Positions 26,583 to 36,352 of a DNA stretch of 64,000 nucleotides are shown piece after piece. The stretch is from Heminiphilus faecis. Lineage in GTDB: Bacteria; Bacteroidota; Bacteroidia; Bacteroidales; Muribaculaceae. The stretch is from positions 40,863-104,862 of the forward strand of contig NZ_VSMC01000010.1 in assembly GCF_008728965.1 (NCBI RefSeq), in the 5' to 3' direction. The notes under the pieces were generated by a model. It saw only the letters and a list, made by a program, of their open reading frames with translations. It ran no database searches and was not told where the DNA came from. The translations under genes and the position numbers were made by a program. Positions within the stretch are counted from its first letter, which is position 1. Each line of letters opens with the position of its first letter.

Positions 26583-27956
26583 ATGTTTTCAAAAGATACT
26601 TACATGCAGCGCCGGGCCGAGCTAAAAGCTAAAGTGGGCTCCGGTGTACTACTGTTTATAGGCAATGACGAACAGGGACTTAATTATGAAGACAATACGT
26701 TCCGTTACCGTCAGGACTCGACGTTTCTCTACTACTTCGGTCTGTCGTTTGCAGGCCTGTCGGCCATCATCGACATAGACGAGGACAAGACGATAATATT
26801 CGGCGACGAGCTTACTATCGACAGCATAGTATGGATGGGCACCCAGCCCACTCTCCACGAAAAAGCCGAGGCTGTGGGAGTAGCCGACACCCGTCCGTCG
26901 GCCGAAATAGCGTCCTATATAGCCAAGGTGGCCGAACAGGGGCGCACCTTACACTACCTGCCCCCATACCGAGCCGAGCACAAACTCAAACTGATGGACT
27001 GGACCGGCGTGCTGCCGGCCCGTCAGGAAGGGTCAGTACCCTTCATCAAAGCCGTGGTCTCGCAACGCAACATCAAAAGCCCCGAAGAAATAGCCGAAAT
27101 AGAAAAAGCCTGCAATGTCACCGCCGACATGCACATCACCGCCATGAAAGTGCTGCGGCCGGGAATGTATGAATACGAAGTCGTAGCCGAAATGAACCGC
27201 GTGGCTGAAATGAACAACTGTGAGCTTTCATTTGCCACAATAGCCACAGTCAACGGCCAGACACTGCACAACCACTATCACGGCAACTTAGTAGGCCCCG
27301 AAGACCTGTTTCTCATCGATGCCGGCGCCGAGCTACCCTCGGGCTACTGCGGCGACATGTCATCGACCATACCGGCAGGCAAAAAGTTCACACCTCGCCA
27401 GCGCGAGATATACCTTATACAAAACGCCATGCACCTCGCTGCAGTCAAGGCACTGCAGCCCGGCATACCCTACATGGATGTCTACGATCTGTCGGCCCGC
27501 GTGATGGTCGACGGTCTCAAACAACTCGGACTTATGAAAGGCGACACCGAAGCAGCCGTGCGCGAAGGCGCCCACGCGCTCTTTTATCCCCACGGACTTG
27601 GACATCTTATGGGTCTTGACGTCCACGACATGGAAAACCTCGGTGAAGTGTGGGTCGGCTACGGAGGCAAGCCAAAAAGCACACAGTTTGGCCGCAAGAG
27701 CCAGCGCCTCGCCGTGCCGTTGCAGCCCGGCTTCACCCTCACAGTCGAGCCCGGCATATATTTCATTCCGGAACTGATTGATTTATGGCAGAGCCAAAAC
27801 CGTTTCACCGACTTCATCAATTACGACAAAGTGCTTGAATACCGCGACTTCGGAGGCATCCGCAATGAGGAAAACTACCTCATTACCGACAATGGGGCGC
27901 GACGTCTCGGCAAAAAAATACCACTCACTCCCGAAGAGGTAGAGTCACTGCGGTAA
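26583..27956 (+). CDS. pepP: Xaa-Pro aminopeptidase (M24B family)
   Basis: A 457-residue metallopeptidase that removes an N-terminal residue before proline. It has the N-terminal aminopeptidase-P domain (YMQRRAELKAKV, FRYRQDSTFLYYFGL) and the pita-bread catalytic domain. Metal ligands can be placed at DAGAE, GDMSST, HGLGHLMGLDVHD, VEPGIYF and GGIRNEENYL, in the right order. The insertion and length are those of cytosolic aminopeptidase P of this phylum. It has its own promoter and is followed by a 220-bp gap. Confidence 0.93.
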   Translation: MFSKDTYMQRRAELKAKVGSGVLLFIGNDEQGLNYEDNTFRYRQDSTFLYYFGLSFAGLSAIIDIDEDKTIIFGDELTIDSIVWMGTQPTLHEKAEAVGVADTRPSAEIASYIAKVAEQGRTLHYLPPYRAEHKLKLMDWTGVLPARQEGSVPFIKAVVSQRNIKSPEEIAEIEKACNVTADMHITAMKVLRPGMYEYEVVAEMNRVAEMNNCELSFATIATVNGQTLHNHYHGNLVGPEDLFLIDAGAELPSGYCGDMSSTIPAGKKFTPRQREIYLIQNAMHLAAVKALQPGIPYMDVYDLSARVMVDGLKQLGLMKGDTEAAVREGAHALFYPHGLGHLMGLDVHDMENLGEVWVGYGGKPKSTQFGRKSQRLAVPLQPGFTLTVEPGIYFIPELIDLWQSQNRFTDFINYDKVLEYRDFGGIRNEENYLITDNGARRLGKKIPLTPEEVESLR

Positions 27957-28080
27957 ACTCTGTTTTTTGTCAAAGCCAAATCAGGCCTGATGAAACGCCG
28001 CATGGCCTAACGTCCATATTGACCGAAAACCGACCTCTTTTCTTACATGGATACGATTTATTTCACTTCAACTATAAAAG

Positions 28081-28113
28081 TTTGTGAGATTATGAAATAA
28101 ATAACTAAATTTG
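28081..28113 (+). promoter_or_regulatory. thrS operon promoter
   Basis: TTTG at 28081-28084, 21-nt spacer, TAAATTTG at 28106-28113. The leader to the thrS ATG at 28180 is about 60 nt and shows no obvious terminator-like structure. Confidence 0.7.
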
Positions 28114-28179
28114 CAGTCGTTTTTGACATAAAGGGCATGTTATGTCCTTATGTTACGACCGAGAATTAACAGATACATA

Positions 28180-30117
28180 ATGATAACAATTACATTTCCC
28201 GACAAAAGCACGAGGCAATACGAGGCCGGCACCACTCCGCTTCAGGTAGCCGAAAGCATAAGCCCCCGCTTGGCGCAGGACATACTCGCAGCCACGATCA
28301 ACGGCGAAGATTGGGACATAAGCCGTCCTATTGACAAAGACGCCGAAATAAAACTCTTCAAGTGGGATGACCCCGAAGGCAAGCACGCTTTCTGGCACAG
28401 TTCGGCACACCTGCTTGCCGAAGCTCTTCAGGAGTTGTTTCCCGGTGTGAAGTTCGGTATAGGCCCGGCCATCGAAAACGGTTTTTACTATGACATCGAC
28501 CCCAACGGGCATAATATCACAGCGGCCGACTTCCCCAAGATCGAGGCCAAGATGCTCGAACTCGCCCAGAAAAAGGAGCCGATTGTAAGAGCCGACATCT
28601 CCAAGGCCGATGCCATGAAGCTCTTCGGCGACCGCAATGAAGAGTATAAGTGCGAGCTGATAAGCGAACTTGAAGACGGCCATATAACCACCTATACGCA
28701 AGGTGCGTTTACCGATTTGTGCCGTGGTCCGCACATAGCCAACACAGCGCCCATCAAAGCAGTCAAAATAACATCGCTTGCCGGAGCATACTGGCGCGGC
28801 GACGAAAAACGCAACCAGCTCATACGCGTGTACGGCATCACTTTCCCCAAGAAAAAGATGCTCGACGAGTATCTTGTACTGCTTGAGGAAGCCAAGAAAC
28901 GCGACCACCGCAAGCTCGGCAAAGAGATGGAGCTCTTCGCATTCTCGTCCAATGTCGGAGCAGGCCTCCCCCTGTGGCTTCCCAAAGGCGCGGCCCTGCG
29001 CGACCGTCTTGAGCAATTCCTGCGCAAAATACAGAAAAAATATGGTTACCTTCAGGTAATCACCCCCCATATAGGCAACAAGATGCTCTACGTGACATCA
29101 GGACACTATGCCAAATACGGCAAGGATTCGTTCCAGCCCATACACACGCCTGAAGAAGGTGAGGAGTACCTGCTCAAACCGATGAACTGTCCTCACCACT
29201 GCGAGATATTCAGAGCCTATCCCCGCTCCTACCGTGACCTGCCCATGCGACTGGCCGAATTCGGTACCGTATACCGCTACGAGCAGAGCGGAGAGCTTCA
29301 CGGCCTTACCCGAGTACGCGGTTTCACTCAGGATGACGCCCACATATTCTGTGCCCCCGACCAGATCAAGGATGAGTTCCTAAAGGTGATGGACATCATA
29401 TTCTACATCTTCAAGGCACTTAAGTTTGACAACTACGAAGCCCAGATATCGCTGCGCGATCCCGCACATAAGGAGAAATACATCGGCAGCGACGAGAACT
29501 GGCACCTTGCAGAACAGGCCATCATAGAAGCCTGTGCTGAAAAAGGCCTGAAAGCACGCACCGAACTCGGAGAAGCCGCTTTCTACGGCCCCAAACTCGA
29601 CTTCATGGTCAAGGATGCCCTCGGACGCCGCTGGCAGCTCGGCACAATACAGGTCGACTACAATCTGCCTGAACGCTTCCAGCTCGAATACACCGGTGCT
29701 GATAACCAGAAGCATCGTCCGGTAATGATACACCGCGCACCCTTCGGCTCGCTCGAACGTTTCGTGGCAGTGCTTCTTGAACACACCGCAGGACGATTCC
29801 CGCTTTGGCTCGCTCCCGATCAGGCAGTCGTTCTGCCCATCAGCGAGAAATTCAACGACTACGCCTATGAGGTAGCCAAACAGCTCAACACTGCCGACAT
29901 ACGCGCTATCGTCGATGACCGAAACGAGAAAATCGGCAAGAAAATCCGCGACAATGAGCTCAAACGCATACCGTATCTGCTCATAGTTGGAGAAAAAGAA
30001 GCCGAAAATGGTGAAATTTCTGTAAGAAAACAAGGCGAAGGTGATAAAGGTACAATGAAAATTACTACCTTTGCAGAATATTTGACTCAGGAAGTCAACA
30101 ACATGATAAATCAATAA
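28180..30117 (+). CDS. thrS: threonyl-tRNA synthetase
   Basis: ThrS charges tRNA-Thr. The 645-residue protein begins with a TGS domain ([20 protein letters not shown]), then the editing domain ([11 protein letters not shown] and the Cys-containing DLCRGPHI), and the class II core with zinc ligands around [10 protein letters not shown]. Motif 2 is at [19 protein letters not shown] and the anticodon-binding domain ends the protein. The ATG at 28180 is preferred over 28150 because TGS domains start at this point. It leads thrS-infC-rpmI-rplT, with infC only 8 bp away. Confidence 0.98.
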   Translation: MITITFPDKSTRQYEAGTTPLQVAESISPRLAQDILAATINGEDWDISRPIDKDAEIKLFKWDDPEGKHAFWHSSAHLLAEALQELFPGVKFGIGPAIENGFYYDIDPNGHNITAADFPKIEAKMLELAQKKEPIVRADISKADAMKLFGDRNEEYKCELISELEDGHITTYTQGAFTDLCRGPHIANTAPIKAVKITSLAGAYWRGDEKRNQLIRVYGITFPKKKMLDEYLVLLEEAKKRDHRKLGKEMELFAFSSNVGAGLPLWLPKGAALRDRLEQFLRKIQKKYGYLQVITPHIGNKMLYVTSGHYAKYGKDSFQPIHTPEEGEEYLLKPMNCPHHCEIFRAYPRSYRDLPMRLAEFGTVYRYEQSGELHGLTRVRGFTQDDAHIFCAPDQIKDEFLKVMDIIFYIFKALKFDNYEAQISLRDPAHKEKYIGSDENWHLAEQAIIEACAEKGLKARTELGEAAFYGPKLDFMVKDALGRRWQLGTIQVDYNLPERFQLEYTGADNQKHRPVMIHRAPFGSLERFVAVLLEHTAGRFPLWLAPDQAVVLPISEKFNDYAYEVAKQLNTADIRAIVDDRNEKIGKKIRDNELKRIPYLLIVGEKEAENGEISVRKQGEGDKGTMKITTFAEYLTQEVNNMINQ

Positions 30118-30125
30118 CCTACCGA

Positions 30126-30704
30126 ATGGATAACAAACCCGGAAATCAGGGGCCGCAGCGCGGCTACCCGCAGCGTAGAGGACCTCAGCAGAAAGAGAAA
30201 GATCCTTACGTAATCAACGAACGCATTCGCGCCCGCGAGGTACGCCTTGTCGGCGATAATGTGGAGGCCGGCATCTATTCCATTCACGATGCGTTGAAAA
30301 TGGCCGAGGAAAAAGGGCTTGATCTTATAGAGATCTCTCCCAACGCCGCACCCCCGGTATGCAAGATACTCGACTATCAGAAGTTTCTATACCAGCAGAA
30401 GAAGCGTCTGAAAGAGCAGAAAGCCAAATCCACAAAAGTAGTGGTCAAGGAGATACGGTTTGGACCGCAGACAGATGACCATGACTACAACTTCAAACTC
30501 AAGCACGCGCAGGGCTTCCTGAAGGAAGGCGCCAAGGTTAAAGCATATGTATTCTTCCGCGGACGCTCCATCCTGTTCAAGGAGCAGGGCGAAGTATTGT
30601 TGTTGCGCTTTGCCAACGACCTCGAAGAACTCGGCAAACTCGAACAGATGCCAGTGCTTGAAGGAAAACGAATGACAATAATGTTGTCGCCCAAGAAAAA
30701 GTAA
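30126..30704 (+). CDS. infC: translation initiation factor IF-3
   Basis: IF-3 keeps 30S subunits free and checks initiator tRNA pairing. The 192-residue protein has an N-terminal extension rich in Gly, Gln and Arg, the IF3-N domain ([18 protein letters not shown]), a basic linker ([11 protein letters not shown]) and the IF3-C domain ([21 protein letters not shown]). It starts with ATG, unlike the rare AUU start that serves autoregulation of infC in E. coli, so that control is not expected here. Confidence 0.98.
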   Translation: MDNKPGNQGPQRGYPQRRGPQQKEKDPYVINERIRAREVRLVGDNVEAGIYSIHDALKMAEEKGLDLIEISPNAAPPVCKILDYQKFLYQQKKRLKEQKAKSTKVVVKEIRFGPQTDDHDYNFKLKHAQGFLKEGAKVKAYVFFRGRSILFKEQGEVLLLRFANDLEELGKLEQMPVLEGKRMTIMLSPKKK

Positions 30705-30760
30705 TTTTGTCGAGCAATCGACCGAATAATTATAACTCGAATTAATTAAATTTTTAAGAA

Positions 30761-30955
30761 ATGCCTAAGGTAAAGACTAATTCCGGTGCCAAAAAGAGGT
30801 TCGCCCTTACCGGATCAGGAAAAATCAAAAGAAAACATGCCTTCAAAAGTCATATCCTGACCAAGAAGACCAAAAAGCAGAAGAGAAACCTTACTCACTC
30901 CGGACTCGTTGCCCGCGTAGATGTAAAGGAAGTAAGAGACCTTCTCGCCCTCTAA
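30761..30955 (+). CDS. rpmI: 50S ribosomal protein L35
   Basis: A 64-residue, very basic ribosomal protein ([21 protein letters not shown] at the N-terminus, then [20 protein letters not shown]). Length and sequence are those of bacterial L35. It lies between infC and rplT, the standard order. Confidence 0.98.
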   Translation: MPKVKTNSGAKKRFALTGSGKIKRKHAFKSHILTKKTKKQKRNLTHSGLVARVDVKEVRDLLAL

Positions 30956-31072
30956 TGAAGGCTGACGTTTTCAATGTCTTTAATTCGTGATTTTATAATC
31001 ATTTTTCACTAACCGAATGCACAGCACTAAAGAGCAAAAAAAAGCCGCTGACATTCAAAAAACATTACAAAA

Positions 31073-31423
31073 ATGCCAAGATCAGTAAATCATGTTGCTT
31101 CAAGAGCACGCAGAAAGAAAATCTTAAAACTCACCCGCGGTTACTACGGTGCACGTAAAAACGTATGGACCGTTGCCAAAAACACTTGGGAAAAGGGTCT
31201 TACCTACGCCTACCGCGACCGCAAAGACAAAAAGCGCACATTCCGCGCACTGTGGATACAGCGTATCAACGCCGCCGCCAGAGAAGAGAACCTCTCTTAT
31301 TCCAAACTCATGGGCTTGATTCACAAAGCAGGCATCGAGATCAACCGCAAGGTGCTCGCCGACCTCGCTCTCAACAACCCCGCCGCTTTCAAGGCTGTTG
31401 TTGAAAAAGTAAAGAACGCATAA
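31073..31423 (+). CDS. rplT: 50S ribosomal protein L20
   Basis: A 116-residue ribosomal assembly protein starting [20 protein letters not shown] and ending in the globular rRNA-binding domain ([20 protein letters not shown]). It is the last gene of the operon. The 117-bp gap from rpmI holds no recognisable L20-binding leader, and two strong hairpins follow the stop. Confidence 0.98.
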   Translation: MPRSVNHVASRARRKKILKLTRGYYGARKNVWTVAKNTWEKGLTYAYRDRKDKKRTFRALWIQRINAAAREENLSYSKLMGLIHKAGIEINRKVLADLALNNPAAFKAVVEKVKNA

Positions 31424-31451
31424 CGACCTCTTTACATTTATAACGAGGTTG

Positions 31452-31476
31452 CAGATAACCGTCAGACGGTTATCTG
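31452..31476 (+). terminator. first hairpin after rplT
   Basis: A perfect 11-bp stem CAGATAACCGT/ACGGTTATCTG (31452-31462, 31466-31476) with a 3-nt loop. It has no T-tract, so it may act as a 3' stabiliser or as part of a tandem terminator with the next hairpin. Confidence 0.55.
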
Positions 31477-31490
31477 ACATATCCTTAAAC

Positions 31491-31530
31491 AGGAGGTGGA
31501 AAATCGCAATGATTTTCCACCTCCTGCCTT
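31491..31530 (+). terminator. intrinsic terminator of the thrS-rplT operon
   Basis: A perfect 15-bp stem (31491-31505 and 31511-31525, AGGAGGTGGAAAATC and complement) with loop GCAAT, followed by GCCTTTTT. It is the strongest terminator signal in this part of the window. Confidence 0.85.
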
Positions 31531-31668
31531 TTTATCAGCATATCCCAATCAAGGCTCCATCAGTGCAATCCGATTGAAATGCTTACACTTCATGATATAG
31601 AACGGCGGCATAATCCACTCATTAACTTACAACATATTTTTTCATTGACTCGTTTTGCGGATAATAAA
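31531..31668. other. intergenic stretch without recognised features
   Basis: This AT-rich gap lies between the two convergent terminators of the rplT operon and the sigma factor gene. No conserved frame, RNA gene or repeat was seen in it. Confidence 0.4.
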
Positions 31669-31694
31669 AAAGCGACACCGCAAGGCATCGCTTT
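31669..31694 (-). terminator. terminator of the sigma factor gene
   Basis: On the minus strand AAAGCGATGCC-TTGC-GGTGTCGCTTT forms an 11-bp stem with two G-U pairs, followed by a T-run (TTTTTTATT). It lies about 45 bp after the sigma factor stop. Confidence 0.75.
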
Positions 31695-31740
31695 GTAGAT
31701 ATTTATCTTATGGGAATGTTTTTACTATCGGACACCCCGT

Positions 31741-32244
31741 TCAACGATAGTCCTTCAGCGACTGCTGAAGACGCTGGCGGGCAAAGAATATACGGCTCTT
31801 GACAGTGCCGAGAGGAAGATTCATCTTTTCGGCAATCTCATTGTACTTGTAGCCGGCGACATGCATCGAGAACGGTATGCGGTAGTCATCACTGAAAGAG
31901 TTGATGGCGGCGGTTATCTCCTTGGCGGCAACCGAACCCTCCGGGGTCTCGAAACCGGAATCCTGAGGCAGATTAAGATGATACAGATCCTCTGTCTGGT
32001 CAATTATCGTAGCCGAACGCACAACTTTGCGGTAGTTGTTTATGAAGATATTGCGCATGATTGTGAAGACCCATCCCTTGAAGTTGACGTTGTCAACATA
32101 TTTGTCCTCGTTGTCGAGCGCCTTTAGCGTCGTATCCTGAAGCAGGTCGTATGCGTCATCGCGGTTGGACGTCAGGATGTAAGCGAAGTTAAGAAGATTG
32201 CTTTGCAAGCTTAACAACTTTGTTTGAAAGTTAGACGAACCCAT
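31741..32244 (-). CDS. ECF-type RNA polymerase sigma factor
   Basis: A 167-residue sigma-70 family factor of ECF size. Region 2 is at NFAYILTSNRDDAYDLLQDTTLKAL and NFKGWVFTIMRNIFINNYRK; region 4 at FSDDYRIPFSMHVAGYKYNEIAEKMNLPLGTVKSRIFFARQRL. The ATG at 32244 was chosen over an upstream GTG (32289) because sequence before it is not conserved in character and a promoter -7 element lies at 32325-32318. No anti-sigma gene is adjacent, so its signal is unknown. Confidence 0.93.
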   Translation of the reverse strand: MGSSNFQTKLLSLQSNLLNFAYILTSNRDDAYDLLQDTTLKALDNEDKYVDNVNFKGWVFTIMRNIFINNYRKVVRSATIIDQTEDLYHLNLPQDSGFETPEGSVAAKEITAAINSFSDDYRIPFSMHVAGYKYNEIAEKMNLPLGTVKSRIFFARQRLQQSLKDYR

Positions 32245-32246
32245 AG

Positions 32247-32624
32247 TGATAATTTTTGTTTCAGTTAATACTATTATTTCAACCCTCACACAAACGTGTT
32301 ACAAATTGATTACACAACAAAGGTACACAATATTTTTAATATGCAATAGCTTTTTAATAAAAAATTTAGCAAAACTATATTATTTAACAATAGTTAATAC
32401 GTAACATTTTTATATATAGATATTTACAAATAGATACAACTATTTCATTTATATTACATCTCTTTACATATCATGTCACAACAGTACCACATCCGTTAAT
32501 TTATGTATTTAAATGCTGCATTTTACACGGTTTACAAGAATTGTCGTAATTTTGCATTGTATACTTCGTTAACTTAATTATTGAATATAACACAATACAT
32601 TATTAATATAATAATTCTTAGCAT
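32247..32624. other. AT-rich divergent regulatory region (sigma factor / menB)
   Basis: A 378-bp gene-free stretch. On minus, TTG (32346-32344)-N18-TACCTTTG (32325-32318) is a likely sigma factor promoter. On plus, TAATTTTG at 32547-32554 is a likely menB -7 element about 70 nt before the ATG. The centre is very A/T-rich and shows no other recognised feature. Confidence 0.5.
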
Positions 32625-33443
32625 ATGAGAGAATGGACTACAATCAAAGAGTATGAAGATATTCTTTTTCAGCAATACGGCGGCATTGCCAAGATTACAA
32701 TAAACCGGCCTCAGGTATACAATGCCTTCAGGCCTCAGACCAATTTCGAGATGCTTGACGCAATGGCAATATGTCGCGAACGCCCCGACATAGGCGTCAT
32801 CGTACTCACAGGCACAGGCGACAAAGCTTTTTGTTCGGGAGGAGACCAAAAAGTAAAAGGCGTGGGAGGCTACATAGATCAGAACGGAGTACCCCGCCTC
32901 AATGTGCTCGATCTGCATAAAGCCATACGCTCGATACCCAAACCTGTAATAGCAATGGTAAACGGATACGCCATAGGCGGAGGCAATGTGCTTCAGGTTG
33001 TGTGTGATCTTACCATAGCATCGGAAAACGCGCGTTTCGGACAGACCGGTCCAAAAGTAGGCAGTTTTGATGCAGGTTTCGGTTCATCGTATCTCGCACG
33101 CTGTGTCGGACAGAAAAAAGCCCGTGAAATCTGGTTTCTATGCCGCCAATACACAGCCAAAGAAGCCGAGGAGATGGGCATGGTAAATAAAGTCGTTCCG
33201 CTCGAGCGCCTTGAGGATGAGACCGTAGAGTGGTGTGAAACAATACTCAAACGAAGCCCAATGGCTGTCAGAATGATAAAACGCGCACTCAACGCCGAAC
33301 TTGACGGACAGCGCGGAATGATGGAATTTGCCGGCGACGCCACACTAATGTATTACCTCATGGCAGAAGCACAGGAAGGCAAAAACGCATTTCTGGAAAA
33401 ACGCGATCCAGACTTCGATCAGTTTCCCAAATTTCCCGGTTGA
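32625..33443 (+). CDS. menB: 1,4-dihydroxy-2-naphthoyl-CoA synthase
   Basis: MenB closes the naphthoquinone ring of o-succinylbenzoyl-CoA in menaquinone synthesis. The 272-residue crotonase-fold protein has the signature pieces [34 protein letters not shown] and [20 protein letters not shown]. These include the SGGDQ oxyanion site and the long C-terminal helical tail typical of MenB. It overlaps menC by one base, starting menB-menC-menE; menD, menF and menA are not in this window. Confidence 0.97.
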   Translation: MREWTTIKEYEDILFQQYGGIAKITINRPQVYNAFRPQTNFEMLDAMAICRERPDIGVIVLTGTGDKAFCSGGDQKVKGVGGYIDQNGVPRLNVLDLHKAIRSIPKPVIAMVNGYAIGGGNVLQVVCDLTIASENARFGQTGPKVGSFDAGFGSSYLARCVGQKKAREIWFLCRQYTAKEAEEMGMVNKVVPLERLEDETVEWCETILKRSPMAVRMIKRALNAELDGQRGMMEFAGDATLMYYLMAEAQEGKNAFLEKRDPDFDQFPKFPG

Positions 33444-34507
33444 TGCTAAAGGCAAAATACATACCATATACCCTGCACTTCAGACAACCGGCCGTGACGT
33501 CGCGTGACATACTCACTCGCCGCGATACATATTATTTAAAAATATGGCACGACGAGGCTCCCGATTGCTTCGGCGTCGGCGAGTGCGCGTTGTTTCGCGG
33601 ACTCGGAGATGACGACAAGCCTGACTACGAGAAACGGCTCGCAGATTTATGCGACAACATAAATCAAAGTCACTCAATAGACAACATCGAGTGGCCAGAA
33701 TACACATCTATATGCTTCGGTCTTGAAACTGCTCTCAACGACCTGCAAAACGGAGCCAAACGCATCATATACCGTAGCGGCTGGAGCCAAGGTTTGGATG
33801 AAATACCTATCAACGGGCTCATATGGATGGGTGATGCCCGGACCATGCTATCACGCATTGATGAAAAATTAAATGCAGGTTTCCGTTGTTTGAAACTAAA
33901 AATCGGCGGCATCAACTTCGAGGAGGAGCTCGACCTGCTAGGGTATATACGCAGCAAATACCCTCCCGAACAACTGGAGCTAAGACTTGACGCCAACGGC
34001 TCATTCACACCAGACAATGCGTTGTCAAGGCTTGAAAGGTTGTCGCGATACGGCATACACTCCATCGAACAGCCGATAAAACCGCGTCAGTACGACGCCA
34101 TGCGGCGATTATGCAATGAAAGCCCCATCGCAATCGCTCTTGACGAGGAGCTTATCGGACTTCATGCCACTAATGATAAGACAGAGATGCTTGACAGCAT
34201 ACGCCCACGCTACATTATATTAAAGCCATCGCTTTGCGGAGGTTTCCGAAGCGCCGACAAGTGGATAGAACTTGCCGACGAGAGAAACATAGGCTGGTGG
34301 GCTACGTCAGCTCTCGAATCCAACATAGGACTAAATGCAATAGCTCAATGGGTATCGACATTTGACACAACAATGCCGCAGGGGCTCGGCACGGGAGCGC
34401 TGTATACCGACAACATTACTTCTCCTATAGTTCAGGAGCGCGACATAATACGATACGACCATAAAAACGGCACTTGGCGACTGCCCGAAGATATATCACA
34501 ACCATGA
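33443..34507 (+). CDS. menC: o-succinylbenzoate synthase
   Basis: MenC dehydrates SHCHC to o-succinylbenzoate. It is an enolase-superfamily enzyme: the KLKIGG lysine motif, metal ligands at RLDANG, SIEQP and ALDEEL, and a later ILKPSLCGG lysine. Length is about 354 residues. The start is the ATG at 33443 sharing one base with the menB stop; it overlaps menE by 4 bp (ATGA), showing tight translational coupling. Confidence 0.93.
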   Translation: MLKAKYIPYTLHFRQPAVTSRDILTRRDTYYLKIWHDEAPDCFGVGECALFRGLGDDDKPDYEKRLADLCDNINQSHSIDNIEWPEYTSICFGLETALNDLQNGAKRIIYRSGWSQGLDEIPINGLIWMGDARTMLSRIDEKLNAGFRCLKLKIGGINFEEELDLLGYIRSKYPPEQLELRLDANGSFTPDNALSRLERLSRYGIHSIEQPIKPRQYDAMRRLCNESPIAIALDEELIGLHATNDKTEMLDSIRPRYIILKPSLCGGFRSADKWIELADERNIGWWATSALESNIGLNAIAQWVSTFDTTMPQGLGTGALYTDNITSPIVQERDIIRYDHKNGTWRLPEDISQP

Positions 34508-35463
34508 TAATAGATCCACATAGACTTGCAGAGAGGTTTATCGTCGAATGGCACAATGAAAAAGATTACATAACAGCATATACTTCAGGATCGACCGGCA
34601 AACCAAAAGAGATAAAGTTGCTTAAATCCGACATGGCATTGTCGGCTCAAGCCACATGCGTTTTTTTCAACATAAACAATGATTCCGTATTGCTGTCACC
34701 GCTGTCGACAGACTATATAGCCGGTAAAATGATGGTTGTAAGAGCCATGATGTCTGGAGCCACTCTACATATCGCCAATCCGTCACGCACGGTATCGCTT
34801 GACGGATACAGGCATATCGACCTTCTTCCAATAGTGCCCGCACAGCTTGAACACATATTGTCGTGCAGCGACAGAAGCGTCATACGCAATCTTCTGATTG
34901 GCGGAGGCGCGCTTTCTCCCGCACAGGAAACCCTTATCAGCCAAAGCGGCATCAATGCATGGCTATCATACGGCATGACCGAGACATGCAGTCATGTAGC
35001 CATACGCAAAATATCGGAAAACACAACCGAATTCAAAGCACTTCCGGGCATTACATTCGACACAGACAAAAGAGGATGTCTCATAATAAACGCCTCCAAG
35101 TTTTCATTCAGCCGACTTGTCACCAACGACATTGTCGACTTGAAGTCGCCCGTCAGCTTCCGGTGGCTCGGAAGATACGATAATGTTATAAATTCAGGAG
35201 GCATAAAGATACACCCTGAAGAAGTGGAGCGCAGATTATCATCGTATATCAGCCACGCATTTTATATCATCGGACGACAGAGCCCCGAATGGGGTCAGGA
35301 AACCGTCCTGTATATCGAAGGCAACGGAGATCAAAAGGATGCCGACGCCATAATAAACAGAGCACGCCGTATTCTTGACAGATACAGCGTGCCTAAAGCG
35401 GTATATTTTATTCCTGAATTCGAACGTACGTCCTCCGACAAGATTATTCGCAGATTGTATTAA
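34504..35463 (+). CDS. menE: o-succinylbenzoate-CoA ligase
   Basis: MenE activates o-succinylbenzoate with ATP and CoA. The ANL-superfamily motifs are visible: the P-loop YTSGSTGKPKEI, the YGMTETCSH motif, GRYDNVINSGGIKIHPEEVE at the hinge, and a C-terminal Lys in SDKIIRRL. At 319 residues it is shorter than E. coli MenE, as is common in this phylum, where the N-terminal subdomain is reduced. It is the last gene of the cluster and its end overlaps a convergent regulator by 4 bp. Confidence 0.92.
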   Translation: MIIDPHRLAERFIVEWHNEKDYITAYTSGSTGKPKEIKLLKSDMALSAQATCVFFNINNDSVLLSPLSTDYIAGKMMVVRAMMSGATLHIANPSRTVSLDGYRHIDLLPIVPAQLEHILSCSDRSVIRNLLIGGGALSPAQETLISQSGINAWLSYGMTETCSHVAIRKISENTTEFKALPGITFDTDKRGCLIINASKFSFSRLVTNDIVDLKSPVSFRWLGRYDNVINSGGIKIHPEEVERRLSSYISHAFYIIGRQSPEWGQETVLYIEGNGDQKDADAIINRARRILDRYSVPKAVYFIPEFERTSSDKIIRRLY

Positions 35464-36230
35464 CCGAACTTACTTATCTTCCTTAACGCGGCTTCATTTA
35501 TTATTTTTATACGTCGTCCGTCAACAATAAGTATTTTCTCATTTACAAAACCCGAGAGTGTACGTATGGCATTGGATGTTGTCATATTGGACAGATTAGC
35601 AAGATCTTCACGGGCCATATATATTTTTATCGTGGAATTATCGTCTTCATAGCCATAACTCTCCCGCAGGGCTATGAGCGCCTCGGCAAGACGTCCGCGA
35701 ATATGTTTTTGCGTAAGATTGACTATTTTTGTATCCGATCCGCCAAGATTTCTGGAAAGTTCATGAATGAAAAACCACGCGAGTTTGATATTGTTCTGGA
35801 TAAGATCTTTCACTACCGACATAGGGATAGACCCTAGCACCGAAGCCTCAAAAGCCGAAGCCGTCGATACATATGGCTCCTCTGCAAAATAAGCACGATA
35901 ACCGAAGTATTGTACCGGACGTATAAGACGCAATATCTGCTGACGTCCGCCGATGCCGTCTTTGTACAATTTTACTTTTCCCTTTAGCAGACACCATAGA
36001 TACTCCGGTTCCTCTTTCTCGGCATATATGATCTGATTCTTTTTAAAAGTATGCGTAGTAAAGTTCTCGACGATACGACGCTTCTCGTTACCGTCAAGTA
36101 TAGACCATATATCTGCTAAATCATTCTGAATGACTTTTTCTAATGTGCTTTTTTTGATCATCTCTCCAAATGTCGTGCAATAATGTTTTACAGCATAAGG
36201 CAAAGGTATGAAGAATTGTTCTATTTCCAT
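35460..36230 (-). CDS. Crp/Fnr family transcriptional regulator
   Basis: A regulator with an N-terminal cyclic-nucleotide-binding-type domain (HTFKKNQIIYAEKEEPEYLWCLLKGKVKLYKDG) and a C-terminal winged helix (MAREDLANLSNMTTSNAIRTLSGF). Cysteines for an FNR iron-sulfur cluster are not evident, so an effector other than oxygen is likely. The length from the first ATG is 256 residues; a shorter start at 36161 (MIKKSTLEK) fits the family better and is possible. The gene converges with menE, with overlapping ends. Confidence 0.9.
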   Translation of the reverse strand: MEIEQFFIPLPYAVKHYCTTFGEMIKKSTLEKVIQNDLADIWSILDGNEKRRIVENFTTHTFKKNQIIYAEKEEPEYLWCLLKGKVKLYKDGIGGRQQILRLIRPVQYFGYRAYFAEEPYVSTASAFEASVLGSIPMSVVKDLIQNNIKLAWFFIHELSRNLGGSDTKIVNLTQKHIRGRLAEALIALRESYGYEDDNSTIKIYMAREDLANLSNMTTSNAIRTLSGFVNEKILIVDGRRIKIINEAALRKISKFG

Positions 36231-36323
36231 AACAAATTATAAAAAAAGGCCCCCTATTTCGATATTTTTACCATTAAAAAGTATTTTAGCGGTACTTTAA
36301 GCCATATTTTTAAGGCATTTTTG

Positions 36324-36331
36324 TATTTTTG
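36324..36331 (+). promoter_or_regulatory. aroE promoter -7 element
   Basis: TATTTTTG lies 21 nt before the aroE ATG and matches TAnnTTTG. No TTG is found at the standard -33 position. Confidence 0.45.
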
Positions 36332-36352
36332 CGAAAAATATCAAAATTGATT

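Noticed and set aside
28153..29070. A 305-codon open frame on the minus strand opposite thrS.
   Set aside because: It is a shadow of the strongly conserved thrS frame; it has no family likeness, and such antisense frames follow from codon bias.
29380..30114. A 244-codon minus-strand frame opposite the end of thrS.
   Set aside because: Same reason; the plus strand carries the anticodon-binding domain of ThrS.
30956..31072. An L20-type autoregulatory leader before rplT.
   Set aside because: No structure resembling the L20 binding site of 23S rRNA could be recognised by eye.
31424..31740. A tRNA, small RNA or CRISPR array in the gap after rplT.
   Set aside because: The gap is explained by two terminators for rplT and one for the sigma factor gene; no cloverleaf or regular repeat is visible.
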